A stretch of DNA of 64,000 nucleotides from Kryptolebias marmoratus (Eukaryota; Chordata; Actinopteri; Cyprinodontiformes; Rivulidae), in the NCBI RefSeq assembly GCF_001649575.2, contig NC_051451.1:20211665-20275664 (forward strand), in the 5' to 3' direction. The stretch's first letter is position 1, and the number at the start of each line of letters is the position of its first letter. Shown here piece by piece: positions 24,401 through 39,400 of this stretch. Below the pieces are notes generated by a model, which saw only the letters and a program-made list of their open reading frames with translations, was not told the origin of the DNA and did not search any database. Made by a program: the position numbers and the translations under genes.

Positions 24401-27400
24401 AAAGCAATCGTTTCTTGTCAGCTGCAGAAGTGCTGTTGGGCTATTTAACTATGGCCCTTTGTTATCGAGCTGCTTAATTTTGCTTGTTGTCTATGAATAT
24501 TTAATGTGTTGAATTTGTCTGGCTTAGTCAAAACTGGGAGTCCAGCCACTCTTGTATCCTGCTAAAGTACATCTCTTCATTTAATATTAAGTTATGCAGT
24601 ATTGTTTATTATTAAGTTAATCACATTTTAGAAGTTTTTTTTTACTGTTTTGTGGTCGACAGTAAAAATCCTAATCATATTGTAACATATTGAGTTTCCT
24701 AATAAGTGAAAGTTAAATAACACCCATTCTTTGGAGGAAAAAAATGATAACATTAGCTAATCATATTGTATTTGGCTCATTTTTTATCTAAAACTGAAAA
24801 TGTGCACTTAGCTTTAAAGTACTTGTTTTTATCATCGTGGCCACATTCACAAGGTGGATGAAGGTCACCAACAAAGTGCTAACTCATCTAGATGAATGCT
24901 AGGAGTAGTCATTGTTGGCTTCTGGATCATTAACTTTAGTGCTGAAGAGAAATAGCTCTCAGTGTAGGAATTGCCACCCCAGGACTAAATTCCTCTCGTA
25001 TTGACGCTTTCATCTTCTCTCACTTTGTTGGTCTTCCTTTTTTATTTTTCAAATATTAACACAGGATTTTAAATGTACTACAACTCTGAGACATTGTGAT
25101 ATTATTTTCCATACTTTGATTTATGACTATTAATTATTTATTTATTTTGGAAATCTTTAGCTGAAGTTGGACTACATTGAAATAACTAAATAAAATAGTC
25201 AGTGGAGTCATTTTTATTGGAGTTGATCACCACAAACTAGCAGAATTCTATGTTGATAAGCAAACATTTAACCAAACAACAGATTGTTTTAACTTGGCTC
25301 TGGTGTGGGCTTCCTCCAGAAAGCTGTTAGGGTAGAAGTAAAAGGGCAAATTGTTTATGACTTGAACATTTCTGGCAAAGATGACTCACTACGGAGAAGG
25401 ATGACTCATCATTCTATCGCTCTGTTTGAGGGGTTCTTTCATTGGCTTTCCCATTAAACGAATCGGTTAAAATGGTCCTCTGAGTCAGACCACTACTCAT
25501 CACTTTTTCCTCTACCTAATCACTATTAAAACACGATTGTGTTAGTTGCTATGGAGATTATTTAAGAAGTCATCACCTAATTATTCATTCAGCAAGCTGA
25601 GTATTAGGTTGAAATAGAGGTGAAGGCCTTTTCTCAAGATACCCTCCCCCCCACCCCCATTCGTAAAACAGCAACTCGGATACTTTTCTTTCTACATCAT
25701 TGTTCCATCTTGTCAGCATGCTTCCCCCCTCAAGCCCTTTGTGTTTATGATCCTGATGACCTGATGTTCCCAACATGTAGGAATGACCATTGACAGAAGC
25801 TCAGATCAGAAAACCTGGCCGTCCATGACACAAACACCTGCTCTGATAAATTTACACTTTTCAGGTTATTAGAGAAAACTGGAGCTGTTTTTATTTCACC
25901 ATTATTAATGCCACTGCAGATGCCTTACACTCTACTAAAACCTGGGGCAGTAAATTCAGTTTATGTCATGGCCTTAGGCATCTTAGTATGATAGTGGTTT
26001 TTATTGTGGCGTTATCTAAGCTCTCAGCCCCACTGTGGGATCAGATTATTTTTGTGCTATGGCATATTCCAGCACAGCTCTAAAAGCCTCTTAAGCAAAG
26101 ATCTTTTAATAACTACACAACAAGATGGATTTTTCATATTTCTGTTTACCATCTGTGCTTGTAGAGGTTTCAGAAGATCATATTGATAACTTGAAATGTC
26201 ACTTTAGTTACAGTTGGATTTCGTTATCTTCATTATCTGAGCTTCACTCACAGTATTTGGAATTTAAAGTATTCAGTTTTGTGTTTAGTTTTAATTTTTT
26301 TTTAAATTTCTGCTGTAGATGAAGGCTTTCACATTCCATCTCGGACACCCTCATTAAAAATCCCTCATTAAAATTTCCTGTGTATTTTTTAGATCAGTAT
26401 GAATCACCCACACCCTGACATATAAAAAATGAAGCTTCTCCAGAATTCACAGAGGTATTTTAGTGTATGTGCTGATGAGATACATGTTGTGTGATGAAAT
26501 GGAATTTCAGGAGTGGCTTTCTGATTGCTCTGTTGACTTGAAGAAATGGAGCTTGTGGAAACAAATACAGCTATCCCAGAAATACAAATTTCACACACCC
26601 AGTGAACCATGGGGAGGATCAGGCACTAGTTACAGAGAATTGTTGCTCTGCCAGCGGCTTCTTAACTTGGAACCGGGATTCTTTTTCTCATGTTCCTGTT
26701 TAACTTATCTAATCCGCTTGACTGACGTTTTACTCTCTCCCTCCTGCTGTGCACAGATGTTCCTGACTGTATACCTCAGTAACAATGACCAACATTTTAC
26801 TGAGGTTCCCGTTACCCCCGACACACTCTGTCGGGATGTGGTGGACTTGTGCAAGGAGCCGGGGGAAACGGACTGCCATCTGGCTGAGGTGTGGCGTGGA
26901 TCTGGTGAGTGGGATTGTCAGTGTGTTCATTATTCTTGAATTGTTTAGTCGTCTGCCTGATTTCTTTCATTAAGGCTCGTCTCTTTTTTTAGTTTGAGTC
27001 TGCAATGCAAATGACGTGGGGTCTATAATCCCTGTTACAAACACAAGTGCCCAAATGTTTCTTACGTCTCTAAAATGGAAGGTGCAGCAGGGGATTGAAG
27101 TCTCATGCCTGCCTCATTTTCCCCTTTTTGAGGTTCAATAAGTATTCAAAATCAAAACTCAAGGAGCCAGGCTTTATAGCCGTTTCCATGGTGATGCTCC
27201 TGAACGAATGAGGAAAGTGCCACTTATTATGTTTGAGTACTTCCATAAGTAGTCTGACTGAAATGAGATGGCGAGATATTGAAAACAGTCTCATTTTTCA
27301 GCCTGTTTTACTTTCCTTATAAACATGTCACATGTAGGATTTGTGTGTAAATGATTATTATTGTTTTTGTTGCTTGTTGATTTATTTTGCTGCTCTGCCC

Positions 27401-30400
27401 CTGTAATAGATTAGTCTCATTGACCTCCGTTTGACTGTAATGTGTCAGTCCCTTCATGTAATAGAATGGGCTTTAGGCTGTAGATGAAAATGTCACAAGA
27501 GTGGTTGATGAGCTTTTTGGATCAGTGCCAGCCAGAATAATTGACAGCAATTTAATATTCCCTTCCCCAAAAGGCAGAGACATCAACAGGATGCACCTTT
27601 CTGTGTAGGTTGAACAGCTTTCACAAAGTAAACAGCATCTGCAAACTTGCCCTACCTTATTCTTGCTGTATTGTTTAACCTTGGCCAGCCTAATGTACGG
27701 TTATGTTTTAACCTCACATCTTATATATTTTACTGTATACTTTATTTGCAGAGAGAGCTGTGGGTGATGGTGAGAGGATGTTGGATGTACTCCAAAGATG
27801 GGGACAGCACCGGGGAGAGGTGCGCTTCTTTCTGCGCCACAACCGAGCTCCTAACAGGGAATCAGGTAAACTTTGACCTTTTAACGGACCAGTCAACCTA
27901 ACATACAGCAGATAATGACTTGGAAAAAGTAAAGGTTACCTTTCTGTAACACAAGTCACGACTGAGTAAAGTTTGTCCTCAGAGAAGACATTTGACACCA
28001 GCACTGGAAATGCCAAAGATGCCTTCAACTTTTAATGCACAAATGTCCACTGTTTAAGGCAAAACTGCATCACCAGCTATTTCAGAGCTAAGATGAAACC
28101 AAATCAGTTTTCTAGTGGCAAAGAGTTGGAAATAAAATGCTTAATAATCGTTTTATTTACTGTGATGGACCTGCAACCTGCCCAGGGTCTACCCTACGGA
28201 AAGGAGAAGTGGTTAAAAAATTGGATGGATGCTTTTATTTAGATAAAGGTTTAAAGTCAACAGGAATTAAATCCTTATATTTTATTTAGCCATCTAAGTA
28301 GAGATTAGACGCAAATGCAGTTTGTCCCAGCTACAGTTTGCAGCCTGTTATTTTTCAATTTTCAGTTTTTAGGAACCTAGAAAAGTCTTGGATATTTCTT
28401 GTTTGCTGTCCTCTCAGCCCTCAGTTGCGTAACTAAGCCCTTTACTCCTCACAGCTTGAGTCTAGCCCAGGGATTAGATGGTTGTTTTCCCTTCCTGTTA
28501 TCTTTTGCCGGTCTTGTTTCTCACACTGTTAGCTCTTCATTCTTGCAGTGAAGCTCTGCATTGCTTTTTTTTCCCAGGAGCTGTGCATTTTCTTTTACCG
28601 AGTTCGATTGATTTTCTGTTTCTGTCGTGGCCAAATTGGATAAATATCATTGGACTCAATGCTTTTATAGTACTGCAGTTCCTTAGATGTTTACGTCTTC
28701 CTGATTCTCTAAAGGTATTTAGTTTATCATCAAGTCGAAGAATAAAATGTATTCTCTGCTGAATTGAACTAGCAGAGTAACCTTACACTTAATGTTGAAC
28801 TTATTGTAAGATTATATTCAGCTTGTTGAATAACACATTATTAAGGGTTGACTTGAAAAAAGTAAACAAGCTAGTGACATTTTTTTCTAAACTAGAGCCC
28901 TCTGTTAAGTGCAAGTAGTTTGTTGATTAAAGTTCAAGCATACAGAAAGTTTTGGCCCCACTCACTGAAGAGTCGTGTATTAGATTAAATCCTAAGATTA
29001 CTGCAAGTCACAAAGCACACTGATCCCTGTCGCTTCCCAGAACGGGTCAGCTAGACTGTTTAACCTGATGCACACCCTTCCCCTCAGCAGCTACAGAGAA
29101 ACCGGTGGATTTCATGCTGGTTTATGTGTGACACAAACAAGCAAAAAGCTAAGAGGAAGTTCTGATCATTTTTCACAGCTGTCTGTAAAGGCCAGTGGTT
29201 TCATACTGTCTGCTGTTTCTTAGTTTTCACTAAATTGGGCCAAGAAGTTGCTTTAGATGAAACGCTGCGGCAGATTGTGATTTCTAAAATTGTCCATCAT
29301 ATCCACTCCTCAGGCGGCTCAAGAGGCTCAGATTCAAAGAGGAATGGAGTGAGAGCGCCCCCAGACAGGAAAATGGAGAATGGGGTGAGTTCTCATATTT
29401 TTTTTAGACAAATACTTAAAGTAATGTAGCACAATGATAGCACACTACCTTTACCAGAATGTTTACAATATTTGAATTCTGACAAACAGAAAATACAAAA
29501 TGTTTTGATGCATCAGCATCCCTTTTATTGTAAAATATGGGTCATATATTTAGTACTAAAGTCTGATATGTTAAACTGTTTTATTTGACATGTAAATTAC
29601 GCTCCTAATTCAGTTCACAAAGAAGTACTTCTGAAGCAAACAAGCATGAATGTTTTTTTGTTTTGTTTTGAATACTCGTTCAGGTGGCAGCACCTCGGAT
29701 GGACATGACGTTGGCTGAGCTACAAGAGATGGCTGCCAGACAGCAGCAGCAGATAGAAGCTCAACAACAAGTCCTCGCCTCCAAGGTGCAGAAAATGGTG
29801 CAGAATGAGAGAGGAAAACGGATTCAGTGTAGAGAAAACAAAGCAATTTGAGGAGTAAAAGAGAGGAGAAATATAGGGTTATTAGGAGAAAACAACGCAG
29901 GTGCTAAGACAAGTGAGGTGCACTTATGAAGTTAAATACTGGAGAGTGTTTGTGGAGACGATGAAAGACAAGTGTTGACATTCTGATGGTTGCAGAGAGA
30001 GTGTTTATAACTTCAGAAGCTCTAGATAACTTCCTGCCTTCAGTTCTCACTGCACATGACTCGGTGTCTTTCTTCTCTTGTCAAAGACTTCCACTGTCTT
30101 AGTTATTTTTATCTTTACAGCATGAAACTTAGAAAGCTTTGTAATAAAAAATGAAATGCCTGTTATAATTTCATAGCATTGCAGGTCTTGCTGTGACTCT
30201 TTAAAATGTTTTCATCCTGACCTGTATTCAGCAATAGGTTCTCTTTTAAAACCTTTCTTTAACGACTTTAAGTCTGCGACCTTTGCTGTTTTATATGCCT
30301 GAAGACAGTAAAGGAAGCCAGGGGAATGTGACTTCCAGGCAGTCACGTATGCACTTGGCCACAAGTCAACAAACAGGGATTACTATCAGCAACACATGAC

Positions 30401-33400
30401 CTGAAACTTTCCTGATAGAGGCTGTGCTCATCTTGAAACTTGTTTGAGAAACTATGTAAACCATGTTGTATTTAAACATTGACGATTGCTTTTGAAAAGC
30501 TTTAAGCCAATGTTTATCTAAATTTATTGCTGCTCTGAAAGATATTATATCCTCAAAGTATATAACAGCCCTTGTACCTTTTAGTATGTTTTTTATCACA
30601 TAAAATATCTCTTGTGATACTTGTTCAAGATGGAGAGATACTTTATGAAAATTACCAGGGATGAATTTAAAATTTAGATTCAGTTTCTTCTCTCATTTGT
30701 CTGCAGGAGCAGCGACTGCGGTACCTGAAGCAACAGGAGCAGCGTCAGCAGCAGCAGGCGTCGGAGCAGGAGAAGCTCCAGCGCCTCAGAGAAAACATTG
30801 AGAACCAGGAATCTCGACTCAAGAAGGTCAGGGCCCTCAAGAGCCAGGTGGAGCAGAAACGTGTCAGCAATGGCAAACTGGGTGAGCTTGTCGACTCTAA
30901 GAATTCAGGAATGTTCAGAATATAAGTGATACTGGGGGGAAAAATATGATTTTAAGTAGCAAGAGAAACCTAATGCATTCCTGTGACTTCCTGTTATGTC
31001 ATTGTCCTGTTCTCTACTCACATTTCCTCCCTCATCACACACCTTTTCTCTCTCCAGTGGAAGAAATTGAGCAAATGAACAACCTGTTCCAGCAGAAGCA
31101 AAGAGAACTGGTGATGGCTGCGTCCAAGGTGGAGGAGCTCAGTCGACAGCTGGAGTTGCTCAAAAACAGCAAAATGGAGACTAACCGTGACAACCAAAGC
31201 TCAGTGGCAGAACTAGATCGCCTATATAAAGAACTACAGGTGTGCAGAAACAAAAAATTAAAAAAGTAAGCATAATAAGCACAAATGTTAGATTGACTCT
31301 TTTTTTTTTTCCTGTGTGTGTCTCTGTGATCAGGTGAGAAATAAGCTCAACCAAGATCAAAATTCCAAGCTGCAGCAGCAGAGGGAGAGTCTAAACAAAC
31401 GCAACCTGGAGGTGGCCGCGATGGACAAACGAATCAGTGAGCTTCGAGACAGGCTTTGGAAGAAAAAGGCAGCCCTTCATCAGAAAGAGAACTTGCCTGT
31501 AAGTGTTTTCACTCTAGATTTCATTCTTCCTGTAACTCACAATTTCTTGCTCACAAAGAAACAATTCACCCTAATTTCCAAAAATGAGACCGTTTGCATC
31601 TCTGTTTACCTGAAGCCTCATATCTCGTGGTATTCAGAACCTACGCATGACAATGTAAGGCTCCTCAAGCTTACTATCTTCTGTTCGGGGAAAATCACGT
31701 GAAGTTTTTAAAGGAATCGATTCCTTTTGATTTCTGTGCGTCATTTTCCTCTCTGTGGGCTCTTCCTCAATGAGTTGAAACATTGTTATGATCATAAAAC
31801 CAAGTTGCATCTTGAACTCCCACTTCTTCCCAAACCCGCTCTTCAGCTAAGTTTACAGTCCCATTTTGACAGAAACAAGTCCTGACGGTGAGAGTGGAGA
31901 AATGAGCTCAGACTGTCATCAAGATATGTTGGAATGTTAGTGCAGATATTATCTTTTCTGGCTACTTTCTTAACAACAACAAGAAGTCGAACAACCAGTT
32001 TTCTTAAAGGAAACATGATCGGGATTCAAAAAGAACAACATTTTATCTTTTGGAGCTACTGTTTTTAATTAAAGGGATTCGGTGCATGTTATAAATTCTC
32101 CAGCGGACTGATTCTGGTTTTGACATGGCCTCTGGCAGTTAAACAGTTCAGTCTGAGCTTACTGTCTGGTGTCGTCTCGTTCCTCTATGCCACTCTTACC
32201 TCCACAGGAGTTGTTTTGTACACAAGTTGCCATGGGACTGTAAATGGGAGTCAACTGATTCGCTTATGAAACAGAATCTGAAGGAGAAAATTGATCTTCC
32301 TCACTGCCACAGCTCATGTGGCGCTGATGACCGAGTAAGATCGTGAGAATTTGTGTCTTCACTTTCTCAAAATTTATGAGTCATTTGTCCTGTTAGCTCT
32401 GTGGTATGGAGCTCTCCTATCATGTTATCTGAACTGAGTCCGTTTCCATTCAGACATGAAGGTGCTTTATCTGATTTTACTGTAAACTTTTGCACTTTCA
32501 GTCTAGTTAAATTTTAACCAATTGCTAATTACCTGCATAAAAAAATAATGCTTTTGTCTGTGTTGTAAATATAAAACAAATAAACCTCTGACGTCTTTAG
32601 CATGCAGTGTTTACTAAGCAAATGCTGTGGAGACAATGTACCAGATCTGAAGTGGCCTTAAGGTTAGAACACGAATAATAAATGATCTGGCTTTCCCCAT
32701 ATCATTCTGAGGTTCTGTTGGAAGCTTTTAATGATCAATGTGCATCCCAACTTGTCTTTTAATACCCCCTTGACATATCTAATAAAGCAGGAGTCGTGCA
32801 CTGAAGTGTTTGCATGTGTGTGTTTGCAGTTTTGTGTGCGCATGTGTGTGTTTTTGAGATGAAAACTTGAATGGGCCCTAGTGAGAAGGTGATTTACCCA
32901 CACCCTGCCTAGAATCATAATGAGTGATCCTTTTTCACACCAGCACAAAGACACAAGCCATCCAAAGGCGCTCTCTCCTCCTCCCGAACAGCAAGCGTCT
33001 GGCAGACATCACTCAGCACGCACAAAAACATATTGACTGAACAGAAATACTGAGAGCTGCCAGCAAAGAGTTATTCGGCACCGTCTCAGCTACATTTTCA
33101 TAAAAAGCACAAAGAGAAACTAATAATAGAATGAATAGGGAGGATTATTTGGTATTTTGAACTGCTTTTGCATGTTTGTGCTTTTGTTTTTTTTTTTTCA
33201 AGAATGGCTATCCTGCTAAAGAGAGGGCTTCAAAAGACGCTCACCGTCAGGTAATTAAATCAGTATTACAGCTGTATTTCATCTATTTGCATCAGTAAAA
33301 TATCACTTTGCACTTCATTTTCCATTAACTTTTGTATTAGTTTCATCTGCTATATACCATTTGGAACATGTTCATTGTCTTTTAATGAGACTATTAGCAC

Positions 33401-36400
33401 AAATGGTTCAGTCATTAGAGTTTGAACCAATTTTAAATGTTTCAAGCATGTGATTTTTTTTTATTTTGTTTTCTACTTTGTATGTGCAGTCTTCTAACTT
33501 TAAGAGTTCTATAGTTAATCCTTAAATTAAGCAAGCTGTGTAATTTGTGAGAATTTTCCATAACTTGAAACTCACAAACTCTGTTTTAAAACAGCTGTAT
33601 ATTATTTCACAAAGATGTAAAGTATGACTTCACATCAGTAACTGTTCTCAACACTTTCAACTGCAACTAAACAGTGATTCCTAAATACCCATGAATAGTT
33701 TAATGATGTTGCTGAGCAAATGAAGATGTTTGTATGTTATTATAACATTTTGTTCAAGTGTAAAGTAACTAACTATTCTTACTTTGTAAGAAAACCCTCC
33801 TATGTCTTGAGCATCTTCATGTTTTATTAGGAAAAAAAAGCTTTAATACGAGTCAAAGTATGTCCTGCTGCACACAGACACAAGTTTACATTATATTATT
33901 TTATTCAAAATACAAAAAAAAACAATTTTATTTTATTTTCGGCAACATTTTATCATCTTCATCTTTATGTGTCTGACAAGTGTATTCTCCCTTATGCCCA
34001 CGGCATCACAAAGTATCTTGAGCTATGTTTACCAACCTTTTGTTGCAGTAATATTAATAATTGCATTATATATTTTTGTCTTTGTCTTTGATTTTGTTTG
34101 TATCCTCCAGCTGCCCTCTGATGGCCAGACCGGACAGCAGTCAGGTCCGTCTCGTGTGGCAGCAGTCGGCCCATACATCCAGTCATCCACCATGCCCAGA
34201 GGTCAAGTTAGACATGATCTGCTTGTAAAACCCGCCTATCCAGACAGCATTTCCACCCTACCAGGCAGCGACCCCCAGAGCAAGGCTGGGACAGGTGAGA
34301 AATCCGAGACAAGCTGTCAGCTGCCTTTCACTCCTTTAACTCCCTCAGACTATGACTCAAGATCTTTAGGGGGTCTAACTTGCCTGCGGACTCCCATGTT
34401 GTCCCATCTGTCACTTTACGTACAATTTCCCCACTTATTTCTTATTGTTTTGTACATTATAGCTAACAAAGTGGAGTTGTTTTTTACTGAGTGTTTAAAC
34501 TGTCTGTAAATGTTTGTTGTCTGTGTGAAGAGCCTAAACTGTCCTGCCTCCTGCAGGAGGAGAGAAGATTGGCACGCCTGCTGATTGTGATTTCACTTTA
34601 AGCTCAGAAGGTAGCCAGTTATCTCCTTTAAGGCGTGCTGTGATGAAGCCCTGCTGAGTGTGAATGTCAGAACATTTTTTTTTGTTTTTCTCGGCTGTCT
34701 TTTCTGTAAAAGACTCAAGTTTGCAGTGAGTGAAGGGTGATACTTTAATACATGTTCGAGGAGTCTCCAATGGGAGGAAGATGGTAAATACTTCCAATAA
34801 TGATCCCTTTTATAACCAGATGACAAACAGTAACAACTATAGTGCATTATCTTCAGCTATGTTTTCAGCTTTTTGCAAAGTTTGTGGTTATGTTGGTTGG
34901 TTTACATTAGGATTTAACAGCCAAAAACAGAAAATACAGTTAAGTGCTGCAGAGGACACTTGACTATATATTGAATATAATTTGAAGACACAGAAGCTCT
35001 GCAGTAACACCCATCCAATGCAATGGAAATAAAAGTTCCATGAAACCAAATGAGTGGTCATACCAACCAAGAAAGTCTGTTTAATGTGAACCATTAGTTG
35101 CTGTTTTCGTCTATTCTTGGTTGGAAGCTAGATTCAGAGCGTGTCTCGTAGTGTAAAGATTTTATTCTCAAACACTGAAATTTGTAATTACAGAACAATA
35201 ACAGGAAAGCTCACACTCCTTCATTCCCGCTCTAACTCGTCAACCTAAATTCTCCATTTTTAAAGCAAAATCGTGTACAGGCATAAAAAGTAACAGTTTT
35301 TTTTCTCCATTCTGTTCTGCTGTTGCATGCAATTACTTCTGCATGTTGGGTTGATGTGCAGTATGGAAAGAAGAGAGATAGGGATGGGTGGGGGCACTAA
35401 AATATGCTCTTACTAAACACTCATTCCCAGTTCTCTTCGAGCTTCCAAAGTGTAGAGCAAAGTATGAGGCAGACTCCTGGGGGGGATCCCTGCTCTCTGC
35501 ATGGCCCCTCGGGGGGGTCAGTGCCTGGACTCGGCCATCTTCATGTCTAGAGCAAAGGAGATCTGGAGGTTTAAGGCTACTTTTGTTTTTCTTGTCTTTC
35601 GAATGCATCATCTTTAGAAGCCATGTTCTTGCTTAAGCCTCTGAAAGAGCTGCGGGCTAAAAGAAAAGGTACACACTTGTGTTTGTGCGTGTGTGCTTTT
35701 CGGTAGCTTCATTAAGACTTGTTTATTTCTCATGAGACACATTCACACACAAAAAAATGTATACAATTATTTAATTTATCAGCTTCAATTTGGTCCTACT
35801 TGCTTGTTTTGCTGCTGTGTTGTTTTCTTCTGATTGTTGAGTTTTCGTTCATTTCCTGAGACTCTAAACGGGTCAGTTGGAACAAATGCATAACCTTCAC
35901 TTGAACTGATGTGCTGTTGGGATCGTTACTCTTTCACTCTGGTCATGTCTACAGAATGTGTGTGTTTGTGTGTGTGTGTGTTTGTACAGCTGCATTCTTA
36001 AATGCATTCTGCAGGGCGTGTGACGGAAATATTTTTGTTTTCTAGCATCGTAGAGATGCTAAATATAACTAGTAGGGAAAGCTCCATGCTTGGTGGCTCA
36101 TCAGACTGTGGATGTCTGCGTAACCACTGACTCGAACTCAGTCAGCCAACCAAAATTAAACAATAAATGAAGCAGTCTTACAGTTAGCACAACACAAAGC
36201 TTCGTAACCTTCGTGTTTAACTCAAACACATTCCACTTTGTGTGTTGTTGATGCTTTGTTTTATTTTTTACTGAAATGTGGCAACGTATCGCATACTAAA
36301 AGCTCCTCATTTTTTGCCTTCTTTCCCCCCCATCTTCCTTTGTTGGCTCCTCAGGCCCTCAGTCTGGAAAGTTGGCAGATTGGAGCGCTTCAAATCAGGA

Positions 36401-39400
36401 TTTAAACACCAACGGTTATGGCCAGGCGTCAACACTGCCACGGATGACCTCTCACTCCAACTCTAACACAGAGCTAGGTAAGCTATCCACACCTAGCAAA
36501 TACAGCTTTACAGGAAGTGAAGTGCAGTCTTGGTTTTCTGAAAAGTAACTTTTAAGGCAAAGTAAGTGCTTCTTAAGAGGCTTTTGTTCTACTCTTTTGG
36601 AAAATCAAACAGTCTTTGAACATAAGACACAACTCATTTCTGCCTCTAAATATACTTTGTGATTAGATGAGTCTGAACTGAAGAGGGACAGAAAGATGCG
36701 TCCGTTGTCCATGTTTGAATCTACTGAACCTCCTCCAGCCTCCCTTCGCAAAAACCAGAGCAGTGATGACCTGGTCAGGGATGCTCAGGTGAGGAAACAA
36801 AACAAGATCATGAGGAGGAAACTGACGGTCAGGTTGTCTTACTGGCAGGAATGCACCTTTGCATCTAATATACTATATTTTTCTTCTCTGAATGTTCTAG
36901 TCTGCACCTAAAGCTCAAGTCAAGGTGCCACCCCCTGTCCCCACCAAACCAAAAGGCCCTGCTACTGTTCCCTACAGCAAACCAGGCCTCAACACAGGTA
37001 CCTTCCCCAAGACCAAGCCCCACAGTCAGCAGCCCCAGACTGCTCAGGGCCACGGCCCTCTTCCCCCCTCACAAAGCCAGACACTCCCCTTACCCTCTAA
37101 GCAGGAAACTCCACCTGCAGCTACAGTGAGACCCTTCACTCCAGAGCTCCTGTCCCCCAAAGAGACCAGTCTGACTAAACCACAGACTGTGACAGCCAGT
37201 TCTATTTACTCCATGTACACAAAGCAGCCTGGATCGGGGAAACCCTTTCCGTCCGGCATCCAAGGCGCTCTCAACCGAGCTCAAAACCGCACCAATGGAT
37301 TTGTCAGTGGTAAGAATATTCATAATTGTGTTTAAGATAATACTCAGAGGATTGTGGTCAGTCTCAATTATATTTGTGTGTATTAGATCTAGTTGTAGAA
37401 TTTTTCAATATTTGTTTCCCTTAGTGATTTGTCTGTAAACTGACAGTGTAACTTAACCTATTCTGATAAATTCCCTTGTTAGTATAATCTATAATTAAAA
37501 CTAAAACAGGGTAACATCTTCCTGGTCTCTTATTATTTGTTTCTTTTATTTGTCTTTAGTATATGGAAAACCAGTGATTCCAGGCGGAGGCTCCCAGCAT
37601 CTCGAGAATCCATACCTGGAGCGTCGCTCACCTGCCCTGGAAAATGATGTTGATCTCACTGGAACCAATAGCATGGGTCCTTCTGGCCCTTCTGAGGGCT
37701 CCCAGCAAGAAACAGAACGCATCCCTCGTCCCCTCAGCCCTACCAAGCTGCTGCCCTTTATTTCTAACCCCTACAGACAGAGTGATAGTGACCTGGAAGC
37801 CCTCAGAAAGAAGCTCTACAATGCCCCACGGCCACTGAAGAAACGCAGCTCTATCACTGAACCAGAGGGTCCAGCGGGGCCCAACATTCATAAACTCCTC
37901 TATCAGAAGACCACACTGGCAGCTATGGAGACCACTGTAACCACGCCAACCCCTCCCACCTTTACTGGAGAAGCAGAGATGCCGGTGAATGGATCTGCAG
38001 AGTCACATAGTCTGATTGGTGCAGAAAACTCCCCCTCAGACACAGGATACACTGTGGCAGGAGGACAGCTCCCGTCCTACATTCCAGGTGCCAGTGTCCC
38101 ACTTCCAACCACAGCTGATCAGACCAAACCACCTTCAGCCTTCCCAGACACGGAGGTCATTATCCCCCCTCCTCCACCGTCCCACCCTGCTCCCAGGCCT
38201 GAAGATGCTTTCTTTCCTCCACCACCCCCTGCAGGCTCAGAGGACGCAATGTCCAACCTGCCCCCTCCACCTTCAGAGGGCTTCTTGGAAGAGTTCCCCC
38301 CTTACCCACCACCCCCATACCCCACTGGAGCAGAGCAAGAAATGTTTGGAGAAGACACCTTCAACATGAAAGCACCTGAGGTCACAGGACAAGTCCCACT
38401 GCCTCCGGTATGAATTACCATCCTAATCTGCAAACTCAAAACGGTGTTATTTTCAGCTGTTTGTTTTCTAAATCCAGAACATTAATAACATATAGGTCTA
38501 ACTTTTTTGAACTAGCTTCTGTTTGCTTATATTTTCAAATCCCCTCACATGTTTGTTGGTTCCACAGGAGCAGGTCATGAGTTACAATTTGTGCAATTTC
38601 TGCTTTAATGAGCTACTGGACAACCGCAGCAACCTAATCTGATGTTATAAAACTGAATAATCCTCTTGTTTCTTGAGAAAATGGCCTCTATTCTCCTTAG
38701 ACTAAGCGGATCCATTTAGTTCTGAAAATAAACACTAGTTTCTGCATTTTTCTCCTGCTAAGCTCCTAGTGAAACTCAATAAGTGGTTTTAAATTCACAA
38801 CCCAATAAGAAATCAGTATCATGACCTATTTCCTTTCTTTTTTTTTTCCAGTCAACATTGATTGTTCCTAATCAGGTTGCATAATCATGGTTTAGAGTAA
38901 CAATAAAGTTTTTTTCAAGCTTGAACTCATAAACTGGATTAGCAAAGCAGAGTTGGAAACGCAAGGTATTTTTCTGCTGCAAGATCAGACTGAGCACAGC
39001 CGAGGGTGGCCGCCTCTGCTCTTTGCACGTCTTGTTTGTGATCTTAAAATGGCTTTTAGGATCATTTGAGTGACAAACGGTCATGGTTGTATCTTCAGGG
39101 AAAGAGGACTAATTTGCGCAAGCCTGGTTCTGAACGCATTGAACACAAGATGAGGGTGAAGTTCAACCCACTGGCTCTGCTGCTCGACTCGTCTCTGGAG
39201 GGAGAGTTCGACCTGGTCCAGAGGATCATATATGAAGTAAGTTTTTTGTTTTCCACAAGAAATCTTTCAAATGAAGTTGTTTGTTTTGCTACATTTGTTT
39301 TTTTCTGGTACTGGTAATCTTTCATGGTATCATAGACGTGAGGATTAAAAGATATTTGCTACTAGTATTTAATTTAGTTCTGGGCTCAAACGTTTGCTAA

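Larger units (their letters stand above)
18413..31498 (+). other. tp53bp2: tp53bp2 exon map, N-terminal and coiled-coil exons
   Basis: Coding exons: start exon 18290-18421 (coding from 18413); 26757-26904; 27752-27865; 29314-29384; 29684-29785; 30707-30881; 31058-31239; 31334-31498. All junctions are GT-AG and in frame. The exon at 29684 begins the coiled coil. The exon at 30707 holds the [16 protein letters not shown] stretch. The exon at 31334 ends at KENLP, before the alternatively spliced region. Confidence 0.93.

Noticed and set aside
31499..31702. Extension of the tp53bp2 coiled-coil exon beyond KENLP
   Set aside because: A strong GTAAGTG donor ends the exon, and the extension has no similarity to ASPP proteins.
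36789..36900. Possible retained 112-nt tp53bp2 intron
   Set aside because: Not a multiple of three, and the open frame meets a stop shortly after the acceptor; normal splicing restores [15 protein letters not shown].
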